Positions 8,798 through 17,380 of a stretch of 64,000 nt of DNA are shown piece by piece. A program made the translations under genes and the position numbers. Within the stretch, counting starts at the first letter, position 1; each line of letters opens with the position of its first letter. A model generated the notes under the pieces. The model was not told the origin of the DNA and did no database searches. It worked only from the letters and a program-made list of their open reading frames with translations. The stretch lies in the NCBI GenBank assembly GCA_052033915.1, contig JBPOJF010000010.1:117527-181526 (forward strand), in the 5' to 3' direction. Source of the DNA: CALMZY01 sp052033915. Lineage in GTDB: Bacteria > Verrucomicrobiota > Kiritimatiellia > CAIQIC01 > JAGNIJ01.

Positions 8798-9526
8798 ATG
8801 AGATGGTTGCTCCTCGCCTTGTTGGCCGCTTGGGGCGCATCGGCGGCGGTCGCCGCGCAGCCGGCCTCGGCGCCGAAACAGAATCTGCCGTTGAATCCGA
8901 ACTCTGTCGTTGCCGCGAAGACCAATGCGGCGCATGTTGCTGTTCGTCCGGCCACTCCGGCGGTCACGAACGCAGCGGCCGGCGCCGGTGCGGTGAAGAC
9001 GACGGGGGAGGACGAGATCAACAAGCAAATCGACAAGGCATACTTCCGGGTCCAAAGCGGCGGTGTCCAGGATGCCGTGAGCTTGTTCCATGCCGTTCTC
9101 AAGAAGGACCCCGACAACAAGCGGGCGCGTTTTGGTCTCGGCACGGCGTACATCCAGCTTCAGAACTACAAGAAAGCCCTTGCCATGCTGGAGCCGATGG
9201 CCGACGAATTCCCTGAGGACTACTTCCTCAAGAATAACATTGCCTGGCTTTACGCCACGGCCAAGGACGTCTCGATCCGGAACGGGGCCAAGGCGGTCCG
9301 GTACGCGCAGGAAGCTCTCTTGATGGCGCCCAGGGATCCGCATGTGTGGAGCACGTTGTCCGAGGGCTATTACATTTCGGGCCAATACGACAAGGCCCTG
9401 CGAGCCGCCGAGGAAGCCTTGAAGCTGGGCATGGAGTCGGCCGCCGGCGCCGAGGGCGTCGAGGAATACAGGCGGCAGGTTGAAAAAAACAGAAGGGCGT
9501 CCCACGTCATGTCCGTCCTGGAGTAA
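8798..9526 (+). CDS. Exported TPR protein downstream of cdaR
   Basis: 242 residues. A signal peptide (MRWLLLALLAAWGASAAVAA) precedes an Ala/Thr/Pro-rich linker to about residue 65. Tetratricopeptide repeats then run from about residue 70 (ISKQIDKAYF-like start, HAVLKKDPDNKRARFGLGTA, ALLMAPRDPHVWSTLSEGYY). The signal peptide predicts a periplasmic location. It begins one base after cdaR and so belongs to the folP-cdaA-cdaR transcript. A role in the envelope, alongside the extracytoplasmic CdaR domain, is inference from that arrangement. Confidence 0.75.
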   Translation: MRWLLLALLAAWGASAAVAAQPASAPKQNLPLNPNSVVAAKTNAAHVAVRPATPAVTNAAAGAGAVKTTGEDEINKQIDKAYFRVQSGGVQDAVSLFHAVLKKDPDNKRARFGLGTAYIQLQNYKKALAMLEPMADEFPEDYFLKNNIAWLYATAKDVSIRNGAKAVRYAQEALLMAPRDPHVWSTLSEGYYISGQYDKALRAAEEALKLGMESAAGAEGVEEYRRQVEKNRRASHVMSVLE

Positions 9527-9534
9527 ATTACTTT

Positions 9535-10167
9535 ATGAAAAGCGCATCTATCGGTGTTCTGCTCCTGCTGGCCCTGTGTCTTTCTTCCGTCGCACAAACC
9601 CCGGCGACCGGCGCCGTCGTGAACCTGGGCGCGGTACAGGTGGATGCTCAAACGAAGACAATGACGGTCTCGGGCTGGGTCAACCAGGTTTGGGGCGCGA
9701 TCGAGTTGCTGGCCTGCGGGCCCGGCGGGAAAACGCACGAGAGCGCGTTTGTCCTGCAATGCAACCCGGCGGACATGCAGGCGGGACTGCTCCTTATGGG
9801 ACTCAAGCCGGGGACCCCGCCGACGGGGCTCGGGCAGGGCCAGCCGAAAGGAACGGAACTGGATATCTGGGTGGACTGGCTGGAGGGCTCAACAGCAAGG
9901 AGCCTTCGGGCGGAGAGCTTCGTGGTCAACGTGGAGAACGACCGCCAACCGTTGCCCGAGACGCCGTGGATTTTCACCGGCTCCGTGTTCGAAGAAGGCG
10001 AGTTCAAAGCCCTGGCCGAGGAAAGCCTGATTGTCACGTATTGGGATCCGTGGGCGATCATCAACCTGCCGTTGCCCTGCGGCTCGAACGACGAGATTCT
10101 GAGCGTCAACACCAACTGCATTCCGCCGCTGAAGACGCCGGTGACTTTTCGGATCCGGGCCCGATGA
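9535..10167 (+). CDS. YdjY-like secreted protein
   Basis: 210 residues with a signal peptide (MKSASIGVLLLLALCLSSVA). The segment GAIELLACGPGGKTHESAF followed by a hydrophobic helix and LLLMGLKPG matches the YdjY domain, found in exported proteins of unknown function in many Gram-negatives and planctomycete relatives. The gene starts 8 bases after the TPR protein, suggesting the same operon. Two cysteine pairs in the C-terminal half may form disulphides. No enzymatic motif is seen. Confidence 0.75.
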   Translation: MKSASIGVLLLLALCLSSVAQTPATGAVVNLGAVQVDAQTKTMTVSGWVNQVWGAIELLACGPGGKTHESAFVLQCNPADMQAGLLLMGLKPGTPPTGLGQGQPKGTELDIWVDWLEGSTARSLRAESFVVNVENDRQPLPETPWIFTGSVFEEGEFKALAEESLIVTYWDPWAIINLPLPCGSNDEILSVNTNCIPPLKTPVTFRIRAR

Positions 10168-10233
10168 GGCCGCCGCAGCTTGAATGTTGACCCTCCATGA
10201 GGGAGGATAAGACACCATCGCAAGGGGAATCAT

Positions 10234-10455
10234 ATGAAAGAAAAAGTAAAAGCCTTTATTGAAGAAGTCCGGCCGTACATTCAGTCGCATGGCGGCGACG
10301 TGGAATTCGTGAGCCTGGAGGGGAATACCGTCCGGCTCAAGCTGTTGGGCGCCTGCCGGTCGTGTCCGGGCGCCGTCATGACCCTTCATCACGGCATCGA
10401 AGCACAGCTCCGGGAAACCGTCAGTCCGGATCTGGTGGTGGAACGGGTTCCGTAG
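10234..10455 (+). CDS. Nfu/NifU C-terminal domain iron-sulfur scaffold
   Basis: 73 residues, a stand-alone NifU C-terminal domain. It carries and hands over Fe-S clusters, usually as a dimer bridging one cluster through the CxxC pair, here C41 and C44 (ACRSCPGA). The ATG at 10234 has an AAGGGG site. Its last 35 bases overlap the end of the convergent exonuclease gene, so the C-terminal codons of both genes are read from the two strands of the same DNA. Confidence 0.93.
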   Translation: MKEKVKAFIEEVRPYIQSHGGDVEFVSLEGNTVRLKLLGACRSCPGAVMTLHHGIEAQLRETVSPDLVVERVP

Positions 10456-11233
10456 CGGGCGCCGTGGGGAATTTCCCGCGGAGCGCGTCTTGCACGATGT
10501 TCAAGGTGTCTCTCGGGAAGTCGTTTTTGGCTATCCACTGCAGGAAGCTGGGTTCGAGCCTGGCGATGTCGCGCAGCTTCTGTCCCTGCTTTTTCCCGAA
10601 GTTGATGACGACTTCGCCGCCGACCCATTTGAACTTGCCCGTCTTGTCCACCCAGGAGGGATCCCTCGGATTGCAGAACGAGTCCAACTGGTCCATGTCC
10701 CGCGGCAGATCGGGATACTTGCTGAGCTGGCCCTCGATCACCTTGAGCGTGGCCTGAACGTCCCCCATGGCGTCGTGGGAGTTCAGATGCATTTCGCCGC
10801 AGTAGTACGCCAGCGCGGCTGTGAGGTCCCGGGGCACCTTCCTGTGGAAGATCCGTTGGGCGTCCAGAACCCGCCGGCTCTCGGTCTCGAAGGGAACGCC
10901 GGCTCGGACGAATTCCTCGCAGAGCAGGGGGATGTCGAAGTGGCTGATGTTGTATCCCGCCAGATCGCAGTGGTTCAGCACGTCGGCCACCTTGGAGGCA
11001 ATCTGCTTGAAGGTCGGGGCGTCCTTCACGTCCGCGTCCGTGATTCCATGGACCGCCGTGGAGTCCGCCGGAATCGGCATCTCGGGATTCACACGGAATA
11101 CATGTTGTTCCTTTTTTCCGTTCGGCAGGAGCTTGAGAATCGCCAGGTCGATGATGCGGTCGAACTTCCGGTTCGTGCCGGTGGATTCGATGTCGAACAC
11201 AGCGAGCGGTCGGTCGAGTTTCAGATCAATCAT
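10421..11233 (-). CDS. DEDDh 3'-5' exonuclease with ExoX-like C-terminus
   Basis: 270 residues from ATG 11233, chosen because the family begins directly before the first motif. The frame is open 40 codons further upstream but that part looks non-coding. It is an exonuclease of the DnaQ/polymerase III epsilon type. Exo I is FDIESTGT, Exo II is the Asp in SHFDIPLLCEEF, and Exo III is the His/Asp in NSHDAMGDVQAT. The C-terminal 90 residues (NFGKKQGQKLRDIARLEPSF) resemble the small domain that ends ExoX-type nucleases. A stand-alone repair or RNA-processing nuclease is more likely than the replicative proofreader. Confidence 0.9.
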   Translation of the reverse strand: MIDLKLDRPLAVFDIESTGTNRKFDRIIDLAILKLLPNGKKEQHVFRVNPEMPIPADSTAVHGITDADVKDAPTFKQIASKVADVLNHCDLAGYNISHFDIPLLCEEFVRAGVPFETESRRVLDAQRIFHRKVPRDLTAALAYYCGEMHLNSHDAMGDVQATLKVIEGQLSKYPDLPRDMDQLDSFCNPRDPSWVDKTGKFKWVGGEVVINFGKKQGQKLRDIARLEPSFLQWIAKNDFPRDTLNIVQDALRGKFPTAPATEPVPPPDPD

Positions 11234-11377
11234 AGTAATTGTTACCTCAGCGCAGTATCCTCGGAACAGAGGTCGCATGGCAAGTCTGCGGCGCAACGAG
11301 CTTGGATCGCGCGGAGCAAGGGGGGTTGCATGCGGTTCTTTCCGCGTTATCATGATCGCTCTGTCCGTGTGTTGCGG

Positions 11378-11659
11378 ATGAAGAAATCGTTACATGCCGG
11401 AGTGGCTTTTGGAGTGCCGTGCGTCGTCCTGCTCGGCGCCTGCCGCGGTATGGCGGATGGCGACGCGCAGGCGGTCGTTGTGGTCGCCAATCGGAATGTT
11501 CCCGAGGCGGCGGAGACCGCGATCCGGGTTGGCGCGCGCCGGATACGGATTCTCCGGCGGACGGGGGAGAAGGAGAAGGCCGATCGCGTGGAAGCCGGGC
11601 TGCGCGACCGATGGGAAGGCCGCGTGGTCCTGTCCTGGCTCGATACGGCCAAGCCCTGA
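11378..11659 (+). CDS. Small predicted lipoprotein upstream of tatD
   Basis: 93 residues from ATG 11378. The N-terminus MKKSLHAGVAFGVPCVVLLGAC has a lipobox (LGAC), predicting a lipid-anchored protein of about 70 mature residues. The mature part reads as a compact alpha/beta unit rich in Arg and Val, with no motif I recognise. Its TGA stop overlaps the tatD ATG by one base, so translation is coupled. The frame is open far upstream because it lies opposite the exonuclease gene. Confidence 0.6.
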   Translation: MKKSLHAGVAFGVPCVVLLGACRGMADGDAQAVVVVANRNVPEAAETAIRVGARRIRILRRTGEKEKADRVEAGLRDRWEGRVVLSWLDTAKP

Positions 11660-12462
11660 TGTTTATCGACACACATGTTCATTTCGATTCGTTCCGGGAT
11701 CGCGCGGGAATCTCCGGGGTTGTGTCGCGCGCCGAGGCGGCGGGTGTTAAGAAAATGATTGCCGTGGGCGGGACCCCGGAAGCGAATGCCTTTGCCGTCT
11801 CCGCCGCGGCCGATTTCCCCGGTCGCATTTATGCCGCGGTGGGCCTGGACCGGGATCAGGCCTCAACGGACTGGAGCCTGGAGCCGTGCCTTCGGGAGAT
11901 GGGGCGGACTGGCGTGGCGGCGGTTGGCGAAATCGGGCTCGATTACCATTACCAGCCCGATACGGCGGACAGGCAGAAACGGTTGTTCGGCGCGATGCTC
12001 GAACTGGCTTCTCGGCGCGAGCTGCCGGTGATTGTTCACAGCCGCGAGGCCGACGAGGACACCGAAGGACGGCTTCGGGAACATGTCCGGACGTGGCGCG
12101 GGGACCCCGGGCGGGTGGGCGTATTGCACTGCTTTACAGGCACGAGTGGATTCGCGAAACGGATGCTGGACCTGGGGTTCATGATCAGTTTCAGCGGAAT
12201 TGTTACATTCAGAAACGCCGACCGCCTGCGGGATGTCGCGCGCGAAGTGCCGGCCGACAGGCTTCTGATCGAGACGGACACGCCCTTCCTGACGCCGGTC
12301 CCGCATCGCGGGAAGCCCAATGAACCCGCCTTCGTTGTCCACGTGGCGGAAGTCCTGGCGAAGATTCGAAATGACACCGTGGAGCATATTGCGCATAGTA
12401 CGGCGCGTAACGCGGAAGCGCTTTTCTTTCCCAACAGGAAGCAGGACCATGAAAGAAGGTAA
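11659..12462 (+). CDS. tatD: TatD family metal-dependent hydrolase
   Basis: 267 residues. TatD proteins are TIM-barrel metal hydrolases with DNase or tRNA-editing activities. The metal ligands are all present: DTHVHFD at residues 4-10, the Glu in VGEIGLDYHY, His in VIVHSRE and VLHCFTGT, and the Asp in IETDTPFL. The ATG at 11659 shares a base with the stop of the small lipoprotein gene, and the 3' end overlaps the ROK kinase by 14 bases. The frame continues upstream of 11659, but homology starts here. Confidence 0.93.
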   Translation: MFIDTHVHFDSFRDRAGISGVVSRAEAAGVKKMIAVGGTPEANAFAVSAAADFPGRIYAAVGLDRDQASTDWSLEPCLREMGRTGVAAVGEIGLDYHYQPDTADRQKRLFGAMLELASRRELPVIVHSREADEDTEGRLREHVRTWRGDPGRVGVLHCFTGTSGFAKRMLDLGFMISFSGIVTFRNADRLRDVAREVPADRLLIETDTPFLTPVPHRGKPNEPAFVVHVAEVLAKIRNDTVEHIAHSTARNAEALFFPNRKQDHERR

Positions 12463-13417
12463 GACTCGTTACGCAGTCGGCATCGATTTCGGCGGAACGT
12501 TCATCAAAATGGCCCTCGTCAACGAAAAGGGCGAGGTGAAGTCGCGCGCGAAAATCCCCACAAAGGACGCGGCCGGAGTGGAAGAATGGATGGACGCGGT
12601 GGCGCAGGGCATGGCCCGGTTGAAGGGAAAAAAGTCCGGCGATGCGGGCGAGTTGGCGGGCATCGGGGTGGGGGTTCCGGGGTTTGTGGATTACGAGCGC
12701 GGGTTCATCCATGACTTGACCAATGTGCCGGGATGGACAGGCGTTCACCTGGCCGCCGAGATTGAGAAACGCTTCAACACTCATGCGCGGATCGACAACG
12801 ATGTGAACGCCATGGCCCTCGGCGAGTGCACCTTCGGCGCCGGGCGCGCGTATCAGCATGCGGTGTTCGTGACGCTGGGGACGGGGGTGGGCGGCGGACT
12901 GTTGATCAACAACGTGCTGTATCGAGGCGCGTATTCCATGGCGGGGGAAATCGGGCATCTGTCGATTGACATGAATGGCGTGAAGTCGCCCCAAGGTCGC
13001 GGCGGGCTCGAGCAGTATGTCGGAAATCGCCGGATCGCGGAGCGGGCCGTGAAACATCTGGAGCAGGGGAGGCCGTCCCTCCTTCGGGACATGGTCAAAG
13101 GCGACTGGTCCGCGATCACGCCGGAAGTGATCGGCCGGGCCGCCCACAAGGGGGACCAACTGGCCCTGGAAGTGTATGACTTCGTCGCGGATTGTCTCGC
13201 CGCGGCATTTGCCTCCGTGACCTACCTGATTCAGCCGCAGGCGTTCATCGTGGGCGGCGGCGTGGCGCAGAGCGGAGATATTCTTTTTGATCCGTTGAGG
13301 AAACATCTTGGCGAACGCTTGAGCCCGTTCCTCGCGGAGCGGATCGAGGTGAAGACGGCGGAGTTGGGGAATGACGCCGGGGTGATTGGGGCGGCCACGC
13401 TGGTGATGCTGGAATAG
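12449..13417 (+). CDS. ROK family sugar kinase (glucokinase-like)
   Basis: 322 residues. The N-terminal phosphate-binding loop GIDFGGTFIK (about residues 10-19) and the second motif VTLGTGVGGGLL mark an ATP-dependent hexose kinase. The catalytic Asp is in IDNDVNAMALGE. The His of GEIGHLSID is kept, but the usual CxCGxxGC zinc loop reads SPQGRGG near residue 178, so the structural zinc is probably absent. No DNA-binding domain is present, so it is a kinase and not a ROK repressor. The substrate cannot be told from sequence. It overlaps tatD by 14 bases. Confidence 0.9.
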   Translation: MKEGKTRYAVGIDFGGTFIKMALVNEKGEVKSRAKIPTKDAAGVEEWMDAVAQGMARLKGKKSGDAGELAGIGVGVPGFVDYERGFIHDLTNVPGWTGVHLAAEIEKRFNTHARIDNDVNAMALGECTFGAGRAYQHAVFVTLGTGVGGGLLINNVLYRGAYSMAGEIGHLSIDMNGVKSPQGRGGLEQYVGNRRIAERAVKHLEQGRPSLLRDMVKGDWSAITPEVIGRAAHKGDQLALEVYDFVADCLAAAFASVTYLIQPQAFIVGGGVAQSGDILFDPLRKHLGERLSPFLAERIEVKTAELGNDAGVIGAATLVMLE

Positions 13418-13431
13418 TCCGGGGGGCTCGG

Positions 13432-14382
13432 GTGAAAAAGATCGGGTTAGCGCTGGGCAGCGGAGGTGCGCGCGGGTGGGCGCACATCGGCGTTCTGGAC
13501 GCGCTGGAGGAAGCCGGCATCCCTGTTCACGCGGTTGCGGGCACGAGCATGGGCGCCCTCGTGGGCGGCGCCTTTGCCTCCGGCTACATCCGGCCGCTGA
13601 AAGAGGCGGCTCTGGGCCTCGACTGGAAGCAGGCTCTTTACTACTTCCTTGAAGTCACCTTTCCCCGTTCAGGTCTCATCGACGGCACAAAAATCGCGGG
13701 GTTCGTCCGCCGGCATGTGCGCAAGACGGACGTTGAATCCCTTCCCATTCCGTTCGCCACGGTGGCGACGGATGTCCTGACCGGGCGGAAGGTCGTGATC
13801 GACCAAGGGGACCTGATCGATGCGATTCGCGCGAGCATTTCCATTCCCGGCATCTTCACGCCCGTGCTCCGCGACGGCGTGACCCTTGTGGATGGAGGCC
13901 TGGTGGATCCCGTGCCCGTCGATGTGGCCCGTCGGCTGGGCGCGCAAGCCGTGATCGCCGTGGACCTGAATTGCGGCGCGGTGGGAGGCGCAGTGCGTCC
14001 TCGCGCGCGCCGCCCGGCGCGGGCGATGCCTCGAAGAAAGAAGGCCGTCCGGATGCCCCTGAACAAGTGGCAGGGCCTGATGCAGAACCTCGGCGAGCGG
14101 CTGGAGCAATTCGATGTTTCCGTGCTGACGTCGGCCCGCCGCTGGATGACCCGCGACGAGCGGCCGACCGTATTCGACGTGCTGGGGAATTCCATTCGGA
14201 TCATGGAGACGCAGATCACGGAAGTGCGGCTCAAACTGGAGCCGCCGGATGTCTTGATTCGTCCCGAGGTGGGCCGTCTGGGGTTCATGGAATTTCATCG
14301 CGCGGAGGAGATCATCCGCGCGGGTTACGAGGCGACGCGGGCGAAGATCGACGAGATATGCGCCCTCACGCGCGCGCGCTGA
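13432..14382 (+). CDS. Patatin-like phospholipase (RssA type)
   Basis: 316 residues starting at GTG 13432 behind a G-rich ribosome site. The oxyanion loop GSGGARG (residues 10-16), the nucleophile elbow GTSMG (about residue 37) and the catalytic Asp in DGGLVDPVP form the Ser/Asp dyad of patatin-type lipid acyl hydrolases. No signal peptide is present, so it acts in the cytoplasm or at the inner membrane. A basic insert (RPRARRPARAMPRRKK) follows the core near residue 190 and may bind lipid head groups. The 3' end overlaps the convergent YggU gene by 17 bases. Confidence 0.9.
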   Translation: MKKIGLALGSGGARGWAHIGVLDALEEAGIPVHAVAGTSMGALVGGAFASGYIRPLKEAALGLDWKQALYYFLEVTFPRSGLIDGTKIAGFVRRHVRKTDVESLPIPFATVATDVLTGRKVVIDQGDLIDAIRASISIPGIFTPVLRDGVTLVDGGLVDPVPVDVARRLGAQAVIAVDLNCGAVGGAVRPRARRPARAMPRRKKAVRMPLNKWQGLMQNLGERLEQFDVSVLTSARRWMTRDERPTVFDVLGNSIRIMETQITEVRLKLEPPDVLIRPEVGRLGFMEFHRAEEIIRAGYEATRAKIDEICALTRAR

Positions 14383-14665
14383 TGCCGAGACGGGCACCGA
14401 CCTGCCCGGCATCCATGCCCGCAAGCAGGATTCTCTTGTTCCGGCCGGTTTCCCCCGAGAGAAGGCGTATGCCGCGGGGCGGAATATCCAGCGATTCGGC
14501 GAGAAAACGGACGAGCGCTTCATTGGCCTTGCCTTCCACGGGCGGAGCCTGAAGCCGGATTTTCAACGCGCCGCCCAGAACTCCCTGAACCTGGTTTCTC
14601 GACGCGCGCGGGACGACCCGCACGCTGATCACGCATCCGTCGGCTGTCTGCTGGATCCAGGACAT
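14366..14665 (-). CDS. YggU/DUF167 family protein
   Basis: 99 residues from ATG 14665, selected because GAGG lies 9 bases upstream and the family starts with this strand (CVISVRVVPRASRNQV). The conserved block KIRLQAPPVEGKANEALVRF is diagnostic for this small family of unknown function. It is convergent with, and overlaps, the end of the patatin gene. About 90 bases separate its start from the divergent M50 protease gene. Confidence 0.9.
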   Translation of the reverse strand: MSWIQQTADGCVISVRVVPRASRNQVQGVLGGALKIRLQAPPVEGKANEALVRFLAESLDIPPRGIRLLSGETGRNKRILLAGMDAGQVGARLGISARA

Positions 14666-14757
14666 GGGAAACATCCTCGGCGCGTGCGCGGACCGGGTCA
14701 AGAGAGAACTCCCGGCGGGCTTGCCGCGGCGCGAAAATGCGGGCATAGTCGGCGGAC

Positions 14758-15405
14758 ATGAATTTCTTCGTCTCCAGCCTGGCCCGGGATCCGTTCTACT
14801 TTCTTTCCTGGGTCGGTATTGTCATGTTCTCGGTCTGTTTTCATGAGTTCTCGCACGCCCGCATGGCGCTCAAGCTGGGGGACGACACGGCGGCCCGGCG
14901 GGGACACTTGTCGCTCAATCCCCTGGTACAGATGGGGCCGATGTCGATTGTGATGCTCCTGTTGATCGGTATTGCGTGGGGGGCGGTTCCCGTCAACCCC
15001 GGCCGCCTTCGGACGCGGGCGGACGCCGCCATGGTTTCCTTCGCGGGGCCGGCGGCGAATCTCCTGCTCAGCCTTCTGTTCGGAGCTATGGTCGGGGCGT
15101 TGTCGCTGGTGAGCGATCCCTCGGTCAGTCTCGTCATCCGTTTCTTTGTCTATGGATGTATCGCGAACGCGGTGCTCTTCGTGTTCAACATGCTGCCGGT
15201 GCCGATGTTCGACGGCTGGACCATCTTTTCCCTGTTCATCCCGGCCATGCGCGATGTGGAGCCTCAAAAGGCGCAGAACATCTCCCTGTTCGTGTTGGTG
15301 ATCGTGTTCATCACGCCATTGGGTAGCCTGATCTGGGGCTTTGGAACGGCTCTCGCGGGCGCGGTGCTGTCGTCCTGGGCGCGCTTCTTCGGTTTGTTCT
15401 TCTAG
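14758..15405 (+). CDS. Site-2 protease family (M50) membrane peptidase
   Basis: 215 residues with five or six membrane helices. The zinc motif HEFSH is in the second helix (about residue 29) and the third ligand comes from NMLPVPMFDGW near residue 145, the NPxPxxDG equivalent. It is the short, PDZ-free form of rhomboid-like S2P metalloproteases. The substrate is unknown. Its last four bases overlap the stop of the convergent flippase-like gene. Confidence 0.93.
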   Translation: MNFFVSSLARDPFYFLSWVGIVMFSVCFHEFSHARMALKLGDDTAARRGHLSLNPLVQMGPMSIVMLLLIGIAWGAVPVNPGRLRTRADAAMVSFAGPAANLLLSLLFGAMVGALSLVSDPSVSLVIRFFVYGCIANAVLFVFNMLPVPMFDGWTIFSLFIPAMRDVEPQKAQNISLFVLVIVFITPLGSLIWGFGTALAGAVLSSWARFFGLFF

Positions 15406-16439
15406 AATCCGTCGGGGGGGTACTCCGCGGATTTCAACGCGTCGATCCTGGCGCGGAGCGTGCGGCCGGAGCCCGCCGAGAAACCGACGAACATCAGGCC
15501 GCCGAACAAACTCCAGATTACGCTGCCGAGGTAGACCATCAAGGACATGGAAATCGAGTAGTGGGGGTCCACATCGATGGCCTGGTACAGGGTGATGAAA
15601 AGGCCTTCGCGGACCCCGAGGCTGCCGGGGGTGATGGGAACCGCCGCGATCACGCTGATGATGGGGAAGAGCGTGAAGCAATCCAGCAGGGACTGTTCGA
15701 CCTGCAGGCTCTTTCCAAAGCTGTAACACGCGAGCGTCAGGAAGGCCAGGTTCAGCATGGAAAGCGCGAGCGAGACCAGCACCACGCGCGTATGGCTGCG
15801 GTACAGGTACACGGCGTCGTACGCGCGGCGGATGAGCGAGCCGAGGCGCGTATCCGTCGCGAGCCGTTGGAAGAAGGGCCAGTGTTCGAACAGGTTTCTC
15901 CGGAACAGCGCGAACAGGGCGACCACGGAACCGAGGAGGAACGCGAGCATCAGGAAGCCGGGCGCGCGGGTTCCCTGGTGATCGAGAAACAACGGGATGC
16001 GCAGCGCGATCATTACGCAGCAGAAGGCGATGGTCGCGATCAGGCCCAGGGCGCGGTCGACGAACACGGTGGAGGCGGCCTCGGCCCTGCGGCCCGGGGT
16101 ATCGGAAACGTAGTAGGCGCGCGCCACGTCGCCGCCGCAGGCGCCCAGCATAAACGCGTTGAAGAACTGGCCGATGAAGAAGATGCGGAATACGCGGCTG
16201 AACGGAAGAGGGAGGTTCTGCGCGGCCAGGATTTCCTTCCATCGGAATACGCCGGCCAGGAAGCCCAGGAAGGTCAGGATGAGGCCTGCGATCCACCAAG
16301 GCCAGCGGGAGGCGGTCTGCGCGAGAATGCTCCAGAGGGTGCGGATATCCAGCCGGTTCACGATGTACACCATGATGGCGGCGCAGATCATCACGCGCAC
16401 CGTCAACCAAAACCGCTTCGATGCCCCCTTGATGCTCAT
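15402..16439 (-). CDS. Flippase-like / lysylphosphatidylglycerol synthase membrane domain protein
   Basis: 345 residues, with eight or more hydrophobic helices. It matches the family sharing the membrane domain of lysylphosphatidylglycerol synthase, whose members are proposed lipid or polyprenyl-glycan flippases. Typical blocks are FFIGQFFNAFMLGACGGDVARAYY (given here in part), VFVDRALGLIA and ITPGSLGVREG. It ends the minus-strand sugar block (gmd, rmd), starting 9 bases after rmd. A role in moving a lipid-linked sugar is plausible from context but not shown. Confidence 0.88.
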   Translation of the reverse strand: MSIKGASKRFWLTVRVMICAAIMVYIVNRLDIRTLWSILAQTASRWPWWIAGLILTFLGFLAGVFRWKEILAAQNLPLPFSRVFRIFFIGQFFNAFMLGACGGDVARAYYVSDTPGRRAEAASTVFVDRALGLIATIAFCCVMIALRIPLFLDHQGTRAPGFLMLAFLLGSVVALFALFRRNLFEHWPFFQRLATDTRLGSLIRRAYDAVYLYRSHTRVVLVSLALSMLNLAFLTLACYSFGKSLQVEQSLLDCFTLFPIISVIAAVPITPGSLGVREGLFITLYQAIDVDPHYSISMSLMVYLGSVIWSLFGGLMFVGFSAGSGRTLRARIDALKSAEYPPDGF

Positions 16440-16448
16440 GCGTGCCGG

Positions 16449-17378
16449 TCAGGTTTTCTGTTGAAGATCAGCCAGAACATCCGCCAGTGTCGTTGAAAGC
16501 CCGATGCGGGGCTCCCATCCCAGTTCCTTCCGGACCCTCGAGGAGTCGAGGCGGGGCCGGGCGTCCAGCGGCCGGTACAGGGCAGGGTCCACAACGATCT
16601 CCGGATTCACCCCGGCCAGCCGGCAGAGTTCGTCCAGGATGTCGGCGATCTTCACCTGTTTTTCGGAGGACACGTTGTAGGCTTTTCCTGCGTGGCCCCC
16701 CTCGATGATCAGACGGTATGCGTGCGCGACATCTCGAACATCCGTGAAATCCCTCTCGCATTCGAGATTCCCGACTTTCAGCACGGGGTCCGCTTTTTTT
16801 CTCACGATGTTCACGATTTGTTGAGCGAACGCCGAGGTCACAAAACGGGAAGACTGGCCGGGACCGATGTGATTGCCGGGCCGAGCCGTCATGATATGCA
16901 CGCCGTAGCGGCGCGCGTAGAGGAGCGCCGAGAGGTCCGCGGCCATCTTCGATACGGCGTACAAGTTGTCCGGTGTCAGGGGCGTGTCTTCGGAGAAGGG
17001 GCGGGCGCCGGGTACGCGCCCATAGACTTCCGCGGAGGTGACGACGAGCATGCGCGCCGTCGCGGCGGCGGAATGAAATGCCTGGAGCAGGTTGATCGTC
17101 CCGAGGAGATTCACGGAAAACACGAGTTCGGGGTCGATCCAGCCCATGGGGACGAACGCGATGCCCGCGAGGTGGATACAGGCGTCCGGCTCCAGTTCCG
17201 CAATCAGCTTTTTCAGAGCCGGGGCGTCCCGAAGATCGACCGTGCGAACCTCCACCGGGAGCGGGTCGGCGGCGGGCTGGACGGCATCGCAGGCAAGAGG
17301 CGTGTGACCGGCGCGCATCAGTTCGTCGAGGACATGCCGTCCGACGAATCCGCACGCGCCTGTCACGAGGATTCGCAC
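16449..17378 (-). CDS. rmd: GDP-4-keto-6-deoxy-D-mannose reductase (RMD-like)
   Basis: 309 residues from GTG 17378. This short-chain dehydrogenase has a Rossmann motif GACGFVGRHV (residues 6-15) and an active-site YAVSK near residue 145 (Y/K of the SYK triad, Ser in VVTSAEVYG). The block GPGQSSRFVTSAFAQQI with VGNLECERDFTDVRDVA is characteristic of RMD, which reduces the Gmd product to GDP-D-rhamnose. The start lies 2 bases after the gmd stop, giving a complete two-gene route from GDP-mannose. A related epimerase activity cannot be excluded. Confidence 0.88.
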   Translation of the reverse strand: MRILVTGACGFVGRHVLDELMRAGHTPLACDAVQPAADPLPVEVRTVDLRDAPALKKLIAELEPDACIHLAGIAFVPMGWIDPELVFSVNLLGTINLLQAFHSAAATARMLVVTSAEVYGRVPGARPFSEDTPLTPDNLYAVSKMAADLSALLYARRYGVHIMTARPGNHIGPGQSSRFVTSAFAQQIVNIVRKKADPVLKVGNLECERDFTDVRDVAHAYRLIIEGGHAGKAYNVSSEKQVKIADILDELCRLAGVNPEIVVDPALYRPLDARPRLDSSRVRKELGWEPRIGLSTTLADVLADLQQKT

Positions 17379-17380
17379 GG

